DNA of 64,000 bases, from positions 62,001 to 126,000 of the forward strand of contig DASXUX010000031.1 in assembly GCA_036504595.1 (NCBI GenBank), in the 5' to 3' direction. The position numbers were made by a program, and so were the translations under genes. Positions 50,525-57,829 of the stretch are shown piece by piece. Under the pieces are notes generated by a model. The model ran no database searches. It saw nothing but the letters and a program-made list of their open reading frames with translations, and was not told where the DNA came from. The DNA comes from DASXUX01 sp036504595. GTDB taxonomy: Bacteria; Planctomycetota; SZUA-567; H5-PLA8. Each line of letters opens with the position of its first letter. The first letter of the stretch is position 1.

Positions 50525-52153
50525 TTAGTCGTGTCGGTAGACTTTCACGCGCAGAATCATTGCCTTGTTCGTGCCCAGATACTCATTCGCGTTGAACGGT
50601 GGAATGTGCGCGGTGGAATTGGCTCCGGTCTCATCGCCGTTCAGCCAAAGTTGATGCTGCCATTTTCCGGCCTTGTCGAACGAGCCTGATTCGACGCTCA
50701 AGATATGCGTGCTCTTCGGCCCTGGCGTCTTGGCTTCGAACTGAACAGCAAAGCCGTAGCCAGCTACAATGAACTCCTCGGCTCCGGTCTGGATCACCAA
50801 TCCGCCGACCGGCCGGTGCTTATCGGGCAAGCCGTTCATATAGGTCACGCGCGCACGGTAATCGCCCATTTCGATCAAGCCGGGATCTTTCTCATTGCCT
50901 TGTTTGAAGACGCCCATCATGCGCCCCGTGCCATGCGCTTCAACGATGAACGGCATCAACTGCCCGAGAATGCGGAAGGTCTCCACCAGCGGATGGTCCT
51001 CGTGGACGCTCTCGATGCCAAAGGGCGCGAAACACAGCGCGTTGTGCTGCGCGATCGCCCAGAACGCGCGCGCGGCAGAGTCGTTGTCCTTGCTGGCTTC
51101 CGGGATCAGCAGCGGGCTTTTCTTCGAATACGCGGCGCACGTTTCCTTGAATTCCCCGCAGTAGATATCGGGCGCCAGAACCGGGATGTGCGGTGCCGCA
51201 GCGCGCCAGATGTCATGCATGTGCGCGACCGGTCCGCCCGACGGATACGTGCCCGGCGCCGTGGCCAGCCACGCGTTCACGTACATCGGCAGCGCGTACT
51301 CGGCCTGTCCAGCCGCCGCGACCTGATCGATGTACCGCGCGTAGTGCCAGACGGAAAAAACTTCCTCCGCGCCCGCTCCGCCGCCGAACACGTCGCTCCA
51401 CGTGCCGTTCTTCGCGCAATTGCTTTTGTTCCAGCGCTGAAGCAGTTCCGGATGCAATGGGTCTTTGTGGCTGAGCAAGTAATCCAGCAACTCCGGCGGA
51501 ACCTGCCCGGCAAACGCCTGATTGCCTTCGTCGGAGAGATCGCGGAGTTCAGGCTTGATGCCGACTTCGTTTTCTACCTGAACCATCACAACCGTGTGCT
51601 GCGTGCCATCCACTTCCTTCAGGTGCTTCATCAGCCGCGCGAACGCCGTGGCGTCGGCTTTCAAGTTGGCTGGGCTGAGCGTCGAGAGGATGTCCTTGGT
51701 GTTCTGGTGGCTGGAACCTTTCGCGCGCGGAAAGCGCTTGGTGTCCCGCAGCACCCATCCGGGCGCGTAGCTCGACACTCCGTTCTTCCACGATCCGAAC
51801 CAGAGCAGCGCCAAGCGGTGCTCGTTCTTGCGCGCCGTTTCGATCAGCGCATCCGGGAATGTGAAGTCGAAGCGGCCTTCTTCCGGTTCGAGCAACTCCC
51901 AACTGACCGGCGCCAGCACCGTGTTGATGTTCAGCGCCTTCAGGTGCGGCCACATCTCGCGCATGTATTCGACGCCCGACGCGGACGAGTTGTGCAGTTC
52001 GCCCGCGAGCATCACGAACGGTTTGCCATCGACGACAAGCTGCGTCGCCGTCCCCTTTTGCTGTAGCCGTGGCGTTCCATCCTCCGCCGCAAACAGCGGT
52101 AGCCCCGCCATCAGCAGCACGCAAATCGAAACGAAATAACACGCCATCATCAT
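50525..52153 (-). CDS. secreted GH35-like beta-galactosidase
   Basis: 542 residues from the ATG at 52153 (GGGG upstream); the frame continues upstream through a heptamer array, which I exclude. Signal peptide YFVSICVLLMAGLPLFA. TIM barrel with LVVDGKPFVMLAGELHNSSA, WPHLKALNINTVLAPVSWELLEPEEGRFDF, catalytic region VVMVQVENEVG (acid/base Glu) and SPLLIPEAS (nucleophile Glu). This matches glycoside hydrolase family 35; the C-terminal part is a beta-domain. Acts on beta-galactosides or related glycans outside the cytoplasm; exact substrate unknown. Confidence 0.82.
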   Translation of the reverse strand: MMMACYFVSICVLLMAGLPLFAAEDGTPRLQQKGTATQLVVDGKPFVMLAGELHNSSASGVEYMREMWPHLKALNINTVLAPVSWELLEPEEGRFDFTFPDALIETARKNEHRLALLWFGSWKNGVSSYAPGWVLRDTKRFPRAKGSSHQNTKDILSTLSPANLKADATAFARLMKHLKEVDGTQHTVVMVQVENEVGIKPELRDLSDEGNQAFAGQVPPELLDYLLSHKDPLHPELLQRWNKSNCAKNGTWSDVFGGGAGAEEVFSVWHYARYIDQVAAAGQAEYALPMYVNAWLATAPGTYPSGGPVAHMHDIWRAAAPHIPVLAPDIYCGEFKETCAAYSKKSPLLIPEASKDNDSAARAFWAIAQHNALCFAPFGIESVHEDHPLVETFRILGQLMPFIVEAHGTGRMMGVFKQGNEKDPGLIEMGDYRARVTYMNGLPDKHRPVGGLVIQTGAEEFIVAGYGFAVQFEAKTPGPKSTHILSVESGSFDKAGKWQHQLWLNGDETGANSTAHIPPFNANEYLGTNKAMILRVKVYRHD

Positions 52154-52190
52154 GGATCGCCCCACCAAAGGTTGTGTTCGTCTGTATACA

Positions 52191-52247
52191 CCAGACCACC
52201 ACTCACCACTCACCACTCACCACTCACCACTCACCAAGTACCAACAT
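52191..52247. repeat. chained heptamer array, CCACTCA and CCAAGTA units
   Basis: CCAGACCA, CCACTCA five times, CCAAGTA, CCAACAT: three unit types of the arrays at 28748, 33869 and 7766 joined in one register. It lies between the divergent GH35-like and holA genes. Confidence 0.92.
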
Positions 52248-52289
52248 TCTCTTCTTCAACGCAGCGATCAATTCTGCTAGAAAAGAAAC

Positions 52290-53411
52290 ATGGCAACGGC
52301 GCAAGCATCTAAGTGGACGCGGCAGACGCTCCCCCGCGTGCTGCTGATCATCGGGGCCGAAACGGCACTGCGGGAAGACGCGATCGCGGCGGTGAAAGCC
52401 GCCGCGTTCGGTGCGCAGCAGCAGGGCATCAACATGGTCACGCTGCACGGTCCGGCTTCGGCCAATGAGCCGCAGACCCTGACGCCCGCCGATGTTCTCG
52501 ACGAAGCCTGCACCGCGTCCATGTTCGCGGCCGACGATGAGCCCAAAGTGGTGCTGGTGCGGCAGGCGGACGTGTTCCTGACCGACAAGGAATGGCGCGA
52601 AATCTTTGAGCGAAACGCCGAAAAGGTTCCGTCGAACACCACGCTCATTTTTGAAGCCGCCACGTTCGGGCAGCTTAAGAACACGCGCTTCTACAAGCAG
52701 CTTGTGGCGCAGAAAGCGGTCGTCGATTGCGAGTCCCTCGCGGGCCGTTACGGCGACAGCCCGCAACTCCAGGCCGAAGTGGACGCGCGTGCGCGCAAGC
52801 GCGGCCTCAACGTGACCCATGGCGCGATGCTGGCCCTGCTGGCTCGCAGTTCGAAGGAGCTCGGCATCCTCGATGAAGAGCTTGGAAAACTGGCTCTGGC
52901 GCTGCGCCCGCAGGGAGCTGTTGCAGAGAGCCAGCTCGTCACCGTCACGGAAGAACACATCGCAGAGCTTTGCGCTTCAACGGCGACGTTCAACGCGTTC
53001 GCCTTCTGTGATGCGCTGCTGGATCGCAACGCTTCACGCACGATGGAAGTGCTGGGAGCGATTTTCGATCGCGGGATCGCCGATTCGAGCAAGGCCGGCA
53101 AGATCATCACCAACGAAGGTTCGATCACGATGCTCCTGCTGGGCGCGCTGACGTGGAAACTGTCGCAGCTCCAGGATGCGCGTACTGGCTTGGATATGGG
53201 CCGTTCGGAGCACGAAGCCTTTGGCGCCGCAAAAGTCCCTGCCGCGCCGTTCATACAAGACGGATTCCGCCGCACCCTGCGCAAGCACACGACCGCTGCG
53301 CTGCGCCGCTCCCTGGACGCTCTCTATCACGCCTATCTGGACTTGCGCTTGAGCGGCCAGACCCCGCGCGAGGTCATGGAACAACTCGCGTGGAAGATCC
53401 TGAGAAGCTAG
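52290..53411 (+). CDS. holA: DNA polymerase III delta subunit
   Basis: 373 residues. HolA opens the sliding clamp as part of the clamp loader. Visible family features: N-terminal VLLIIGAETALREDAI, LDEACTASMFAADDEPKVVLVRQADVFL, NTTLIFEAATF, C-terminal helical part GKIITNEGSITMLLLGALTWKLSQLQDAR and the terminal segment RSLDALYHAYLDLRLSG. Length is typical. The stop codon TAG shares its last G with a heptamer array. Plus strand, divergent from the GH35-like gene. Confidence 0.88.
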   Translation: MATAQASKWTRQTLPRVLLIIGAETALREDAIAAVKAAAFGAQQQGINMVTLHGPASANEPQTLTPADVLDEACTASMFAADDEPKVVLVRQADVFLTDKEWREIFERNAEKVPSNTTLIFEAATFGQLKNTRFYKQLVAQKAVVDCESLAGRYGDSPQLQAEVDARARKRGLNVTHGAMLALLARSSKELGILDEELGKLALALRPQGAVAESQLVTVTEEHIAELCASTATFNAFAFCDALLDRNASRTMEVLGAIFDRGIADSSKAGKIITNEGSITMLLLGALTWKLSQLQDARTGLDMGRSEHEAFGAAKVPAAPFIQDGFRRTLRKHTTAALRRSLDALYHAYLDLRLSGQTPREVMEQLAWKILRS

Positions 53412-53441
53412 GGTTCAGGGTTCGGGGTTCGGGGTTCAGGG
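53411..53441. repeat. heptamer array, GGGTTCA/GGGTTCG units
   Basis: GGGTTCA, GGGTTCG, GGGTTCG, GGGTTCA plus GGG in perfect 7-nt register, starting on the last base of the holA stop codon. Confidence 0.92.
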
Positions 53442-53451
53442 AAGGCTTTGT

Positions 53452-53495
53452 CCAAGTACCAGACACCAGACACCAGACCACCACTCACCACTCAC
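53452..53495. repeat. chained heptamer array, CCAAGTA, CCAGACA, CCACTCA
   Basis: CCAAGTA, CCAGACA, CCAGACA, CCAGACCA, CCACTCA, CCACTCA in one register; three unit families joined, in the opposite order to 52191-52247. Confidence 0.92.
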
Positions 53496-53547
53496 ATTTT
53501 TCTTTTTTCCCTTTTGCCTTTTTTGGGGAGCTGCTTATAGTCGGCGA

Positions 53548-53643
53548 CGTGGAAGCTAAAACGCCGAGCCGCTCACAACGCCTCGCGATCCGCTAGCCGG
53601 AATGCTTCCAAAGCGTAAAACCCTCGCTTAGCGGGGGTTTTTT
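53548..53643 (+). ncRNA. candidate small RNA with own promoter and terminator
   Basis: Begins just after TATAGT. TGGAAGC at 53550-53556 pairs perfectly with GCTTCCA at 53604-53610, enclosing a GC-rich interior; a hairpin ending in a T-run follows. About 95 nt. It does not fit tRNA, 6S, SRP or tmRNA patterns that I can recognise. Could also be the leader of a transcript terminated early. Confidence 0.4.
53617..53643 (+). terminator. intrinsic terminator
   Basis: AAAACCCTCGC pairs with GCGGGGGTTTT (one G-T pair) around loop TTA, ending in a run of T. Confidence 0.75.
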
Positions 53644-53661
53644 AATCCCACTCAAAACGCT

Positions 53662-53783
53662 GCGTTGGGTGCGTCGGTATCAAGAACCGACGGCTGGTCG
53701 CGGCGCGGTTTGCCTGTGAATCCGGCGCGCGCTGCACGGGCAATCCGCCGGCGCAAAAAGACGCGCCGACGGCCTGCCCGTGC
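53662..53783. repeat. repeat element copy A
   Basis: GCGTTGGGTGCGTCGGTATC and following bases to 53724 are close to 90% identical by eye to 56282-56344. An adjacent dyad pairs GCACGGGC...CGCCGGCGC with GCGCCG...GCCCGTGC (to about 53783). Confidence 0.75.
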
Positions 53784-53893
53784 CACACCCTTTCGACTTT
53801 GGCGCGCCACGCTTGCATTCCGCCGCTAGGAATGGTTTATTGATATAACGAACCGGCCTTAGACGCTGTTGACTAAAATCGATAGGTGACGCT

Positions 53894-55903
53894 ATGCAAA
53901 CCGCTGAAGAGTTGGTTCGTGCAGCGAATTCCGTGTTGCAGCAGGGCGATCCTGCCGCCGCACTGGCGCACATCGAACAGGCTCTGCGCGCGGATCCCCG
54001 GTTTCTCCCAGCATGCAACAGCAAAGCAATCGTGTTGATGCACCTCCGCCGCATGGAGGAAGCGCTGGCTTGCGTGAACGCGGGCCTCGCGATCGATGCC
54101 GCGTTCCTGCCGGTCATCCTGACGAAGGTTCTCGTGTTGCGCCATCTCGGGCGGATGGACGAAGCCCTGGCGTGCGCCGCCGACGCCACACAGCGGTACC
54201 CCGAAGCGCCACAGTCCTGGTGCAGCCTGGGCATGATTCACGACTTGATGGGCCAGCGGCAGCAGGCGCTGGAGTGCTTTGAAAAAGCGGCCGTCATCGA
54301 TCCAGCCTCGCCGCACGCGCACGCTGAAAAAGGCCGGGTTCTGAATGAAATGGGCCTGCCCGAAAAAGCCATTCCCTGTTTCGATCGCTGCCTGGAACTC
54401 GATCCCAACAACCTCTCGGCGTGGACGAACAAAGGCAACAGCCTGGAGGCATTGGGGCACCACACGGATGCCCTGCACTGCCATTATCAAGCCGTGCAAC
54501 TCGCGCCCAAGGATCCTCTGTCGCATTACGGTTACGGAAACGCGCTGCGCAAGCTCTCTCGCTTTAAGGAGGCGGCCATTGCGTTCAAGCACGCGGTTGA
54601 GCTTTCGCCCAACTTCGCGCAGGCGTGGACGAATGCCGGAGCGTGCCTGGCCGAGCTGAAAAATTTCACGGAAGCCATGACCGCATTCGACCGCGCGCTG
54701 GCGCTCAATCCGTCGGACGCATACGCTCTCAGCGGCAAGGGCGAGACGCTGTTTCAGCAGTACAAGATGGAGGAGGCTCTGAAGTTTTTCGAACAGGCCA
54801 TCTCTCTCGACGCGGGGCTGCCGTCGGCCTGGTTTGGCAGGGGGCGCACGCTGTTGAACCTGAAGCGCTACGAGCAGGCGACCAGCGCTCTGAATCATTT
54901 CCTCGAACTGGCGCCGAAGGACGACCGCAGAGTGGCCATCGCACACGATGCGTTGCGGCAGTGCCAGCAAGGCCCTGTGGTTGCAGCCCCCAGCCATCCG
55001 GCTCCGCTGCCGATGGGCGGATTTGCGGGCACGCGTCTGATCAACCGCCGAGCATTCGAAGGGCATTCGCCGCGACCGCCCTCGGGCGCGACCGCGCTGC
55101 TGGGCCTCCGGCCAGTGCCGTCTTCGGCGCCGCCAGCCGACCCGATGTTGCTCGAAAAAGCCAATGAGCTTGCCAAGGCGGGGGAGTTCGAGGAAGCCGT
55201 TGCCCTGTACGAAAAGGTGCTTGCTGCGTCGCCGGACAACGCGGACGCCTGGAACAACAAAGGGCGCTGTTTGCAGGAACTGGGCCGTCATACCGAGGCG
55301 CTCCATTGCTTCGACGAAGCGCTGCGCATCAACCCGGTGAAGGAAAACAGTCTCTACAACAAAGCGAACAGTCTGGGCGCGTTGAGCCGCCCGGCGGAAA
55401 TGCTGCGTTACCTCGACCTGCTTCTGCGCGCCAATCCCCGCCACGTGCGCGGCTGGGAAGCGAAGGCTGCGTACTTCCGTGCCGCGAAACGGTACGACGA
55501 GGCGGTCGCATGCAGCGACGCGGCCATCAACCTCGACCCTACGTCAGTGGCGAACTGGCAAAACAAGATACTGGCATTGTCCAGCGCCGGCCGCTCGGAC
55601 CAGGCCGTGCAGTGCTGCGATCAGGCGTTGCGAGCCCTGCCTGATAACCCGCAACTGCTCGGCGCGAAAGCATTCGCCTTGCTGGACCTGAAGCGTGCGC
55701 CGGACGCTTTTACCTGCGTGAGGCGGGCTCTGACGCACGATGCCGCCGACGCAAGCCTGTGGCTCTACCGAGCTATGATCGAATTATCCATGAAGTCCTT
55801 GGCTGACGCCGAAGTCTCCGCGCGCAAAGCCCTGTCCATCGAACAGCAAGGCGATATCGCCGAGCAGGCGCGGGACATTTTGCGCAAGCTCGGCGCACAG
55901 TAA
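53894..55903 (+). CDS. TPR-repeat protein
   Basis: 669 residues, no signal peptide or membrane helix seen. Two blocks of tetratricopeptide repeats: residues about 5-350 (units such as AWTNKGNSLEALGHHTDALHCHYQAVQLAP) and about 415-665 (AWNNKGRCLQELGRHTEALHCFDEALRINP), joined by a Pro/Ala/Arg-rich linker (about 355-415). A cytoplasmic protein-interaction scaffold, partners unknown. ATG at 53894 follows GGTGACGCT with a weak RBS (TAGGTGA). The stop is followed directly by a stop-anchored hairpin. Confidence 0.85.
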   Translation: MQTAEELVRAANSVLQQGDPAAALAHIEQALRADPRFLPACNSKAIVLMHLRRMEEALACVNAGLAIDAAFLPVILTKVLVLRHLGRMDEALACAADATQRYPEAPQSWCSLGMIHDLMGQRQQALECFEKAAVIDPASPHAHAEKGRVLNEMGLPEKAIPCFDRCLELDPNNLSAWTNKGNSLEALGHHTDALHCHYQAVQLAPKDPLSHYGYGNALRKLSRFKEAAIAFKHAVELSPNFAQAWTNAGACLAELKNFTEAMTAFDRALALNPSDAYALSGKGETLFQQYKMEEALKFFEQAISLDAGLPSAWFGRGRTLLNLKRYEQATSALNHFLELAPKDDRRVAIAHDALRQCQQGPVVAAPSHPAPLPMGGFAGTRLINRRAFEGHSPRPPSGATALLGLRPVPSSAPPADPMLLEKANELAKAGEFEEAVALYEKVLAASPDNADAWNNKGRCLQELGRHTEALHCFDEALRINPVKENSLYNKANSLGALSRPAEMLRYLDLLLRANPRHVRGWEAKAAYFRAAKRYDEAVACSDAAINLDPTSVANWQNKILALSSAGRSDQAVQCCDQALRALPDNPQLLGAKAFALLDLKRAPDAFTCVRRALTHDAADASLWLYRAMIELSMKSLADAEVSARKALSIEQQGDIAEQARDILRKLGAQ

Positions 55904-55923
55904 CGCAATCCTCCTGGATTGCG
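55904..55923. repeat. stop-anchored hairpin, copy 3
   Basis: CGCAATCCTCCTGGATTGCG, identical to 45599-45618, directly after the TAA of the TPR gene with no gap. Confidence 0.85.
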
Positions 55924-55926
55924 ATC

Positions 55927-55969
55927 GAGTCATTGGTCATTCGCAAGCGCCACAGGGCGCTAATGACTC
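55927..55969. terminator. hairpin between convergent genes
   Basis: Outer stem GAGTCATT/AATGACTC and inner stem AGCGCC/GGCGCT with an 11-nt one-sided bulge. Probably acts for both the TPR gene and the transferase gene; no long T-run. Confidence 0.5.
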
Positions 55970-55977
55970 ACGACAGA

Positions 55978-57696
55978 CTAAGCACTGCTGTCTCTTCGCA
56001 GGCTGCTGCGGCGGCGCAAGTGGTTGGAATGCAGCGCCACGTCGGCGTTGAGCGCCGACTTGAATTGCTCGGGGGTGAGCGTCTCGCGCAATGCGGCGGC
56101 CTTAACCAGCGCCATGCGCATGAACTCGCTCATCAGCACGCGATACTCCACGTCCAGATCTTCCTCTGCCGAGGCCGGCTCAAAGAACCACTCCGCTTTC
56201 GCCGCCGGGTTGCTCAGTTCCACGCGGTCGCTGGAAACGGCCGCGTCGGCGCTGGGCTGTGTGGCACGGGCAGGCCGCGCCGCGTTGGGTGCGTCGGTAT
56301 CAAGGACCAACGGCTGTTCGCGGCGCGGATTGCCCGTGGGTCCGGCAAGCACGGACGGCTGAACGGCTGGCAGCAGGCTGCCCTGAGCATCGTCGGGCCG
56401 CATCCAATGCAGCTTCGCAGCCTCCGGTTCGCCGTGGCGCGGCTCAAAAACCATTGTGAAGCTCTGAACTCCGAGTTCGACGCAGGTCTGCGTCAGGAGC
56501 GCCGTCAGTTCGGTGACGTTCTCCACGAATTGCAGCTTGATCTTCTGCATGGCGATGAAGTGATTGGCGACCAGAAAGTGCGGCCGCGACCAGAGAATAC
56601 CCAGCGGCGAAAGCGCATCCAGCACGCCGCCGAAGTGCAGGACAAAGCCCAGCAACAGCCCGCTCGCCGCCAGATACCACACCGCCACGCCGCGAACTTG
56701 AACCATCGTGCAGACCACCGCGCCGCCCGCCGTAAGCGAGAAAATGATCGCGAAGTAGGCGACGTGTTCGGGCTTCCAGCCGCGATTCAGGAGGCGGTGG
56801 TGGATGTGTCCTTTGTCCGCGCTCGCAATCGACTTTCCCTGCAGCGCGCGGCGGAAAACCGTGAGGCACATTTCAAGCAGGGGGTAGGCAAGCACGCCCG
56901 TCACCAGCGGCAGTTTGTACGCGAAAGGCTCCAGCGCTCCCGGCAACATGTGATTGTACATCGTGGTGTTTCGCAGGCCTTCGCCCAGCGCGAGCAGGCA
57001 GCCGGCGAGCGTCATTCCCAGGCCCATGCTGCCGGCATCGCCGATATAGATTTTCGCCGGCCGCCAATTGAAGATCAGCACCGCCACGCATGCCGCTAGC
57101 GCCGACAGCGCAATCGCCGCGACCACCAGGTCCGTCACGACGGCGGCCATCAGACAGATGATGATCAACACCGTCGCGCAGACCGACAGCGCCAGCCCGT
57201 CCGCGCCGTCGATGATGTTCACCGCGTTGACGACAGAGAGAATCCAGAAGACGGTGATCGGCTCGCCCAGGTAATGCAGGCTGAAACTCCCGAGCCCCGG
57301 CAGCGTCAGCCCATCGAAGTGATAGGCAAACAGCGCAAAGGCGAGCGCCACCACCGCCTGGAAAATCAGCTTGGCGCGAGCGGCCAGCTTGAACTTGTCA
57401 TCGGCCAGGCCCAGCAGGAACGCCAGGGCGCTCGGCACCAGAATGAAGGCCGCCTTGCGCATCTGTTCGGGCGCGACGTTATGGATTTGCGTCAGCGAAA
57501 ACGCGACGCCGGCCACCAGCCCGGCGAGCAGCGCCGCGCCCCCCAGGTACGGCACCGCCTGCTTATGGATTTTCCGATGGAGCGGCTGGTCAACGATGTT
57601 GAGTTTGCGCGCCAGACGCATCAGCAGCGGCACGGCGCAGAACGCCGCCGCAAAACTGATGGCGGCCCCGATGAAACACAGTTCAATGTTGCTCAT
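55978..57696 (-). CDS. WecA/MraY-type polyprenyl-phosphate sugar-1-P transferase
   Basis: 572 residues from the ATG at 57696 (RBS weak). About 11 membrane helices (first FIGAAISFAAAFCAVPLLM). Family motifs: GLADDKFKL, VNAVNIIDGADGLALS (catalytic Asp region), IYIGDAGSMGLGM and KGHIHHRLLNRGW. It transfers a sugar phosphate from UDP-sugar to undecaprenyl phosphate, starting polysaccharide or O-antigen synthesis. The last 220 residues form a soluble extension, unusual for the family; part of it (about residues 450-475) is encoded by repeat copy B at 56282-56344. Confidence 0.87.
   Translation of the reverse strand: MSNIELCFIGAAISFAAAFCAVPLLMRLARKLNIVDQPLHRKIHKQAVPYLGGAALLAGLVAGVAFSLTQIHNVAPEQMRKAAFILVPSALAFLLGLADDKFKLAARAKLIFQAVVALAFALFAYHFDGLTLPGLGSFSLHYLGEPITVFWILSVVNAVNIIDGADGLALSVCATVLIIICLMAAVVTDLVVAAIALSALAACVAVLIFNWRPAKIYIGDAGSMGLGMTLAGCLLALGEGLRNTTMYNHMLPGALEPFAYKLPLVTGVLAYPLLEMCLTVFRRALQGKSIASADKGHIHHRLLNRGWKPEHVAYFAIIFSLTAGGAVVCTMVQVRGVAVWYLAASGLLLGFVLHFGGVLDALSPLGILWSRPHFLVANHFIAMQKIKLQFVENVTELTALLTQTCVELGVQSFTMVFEPRHGEPEAAKLHWMRPDDAQGSLLPAVQPSVLAGPTGNPRREQPLVLDTDAPNAARPARATQPSADAAVSSDRVELSNPAAKAEWFFEPASAEEDLDVEYRVLMSEFMRMALVKAAALRETLTPEQFKSALNADVALHSNHLRRRSSLRRDSSA
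56249..56344. repeat. repeat element copy B, inside the transferase CDS
   Basis: TGTGGCACGGGCAGGCCG followed by the 63-bp segment shared with 53662-53724. Translated as part of the C-terminal extension of the transferase. Confidence 0.7.
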
Positions 57697-57829
57697 GAGC
57701 GTGAGCGGCCGGCGGCTTCTGGACTGGAGCCGGGCGGCTGCGTCGCGTCTAAGGTTAAGAGTCCGAGCCCGCATCCGCAAACACAATCACGACCCATGAC
57801 CAACCCACCTATCCCCAGTCATGGGCCGC

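Larger units (their letters stand above)
53412..53893. other. 482-bp intergenic region: two arrays, putative RNA, repeat element
   Basis: No protein gene. In order: heptamer arrays, a T-rich stretch, a sigma-70-like promoter (TTGCCT 53514-53519, TATAGT 53536-53541, 16-nt spacing), a possible small RNA ending at a terminator, and a repeat element at 53662-53783. Confidence 0.6.

Noticed and set aside
52154..52216. Upstream start for the GH35-like gene
   Set aside because: It lies in the heptamer array and would place charged repeat residues before the signal peptide.
52191..53495. Heptamer arrays as a CRISPR array
   Set aside because: The units are 7 nt with no spacers, and there are no cas genes.
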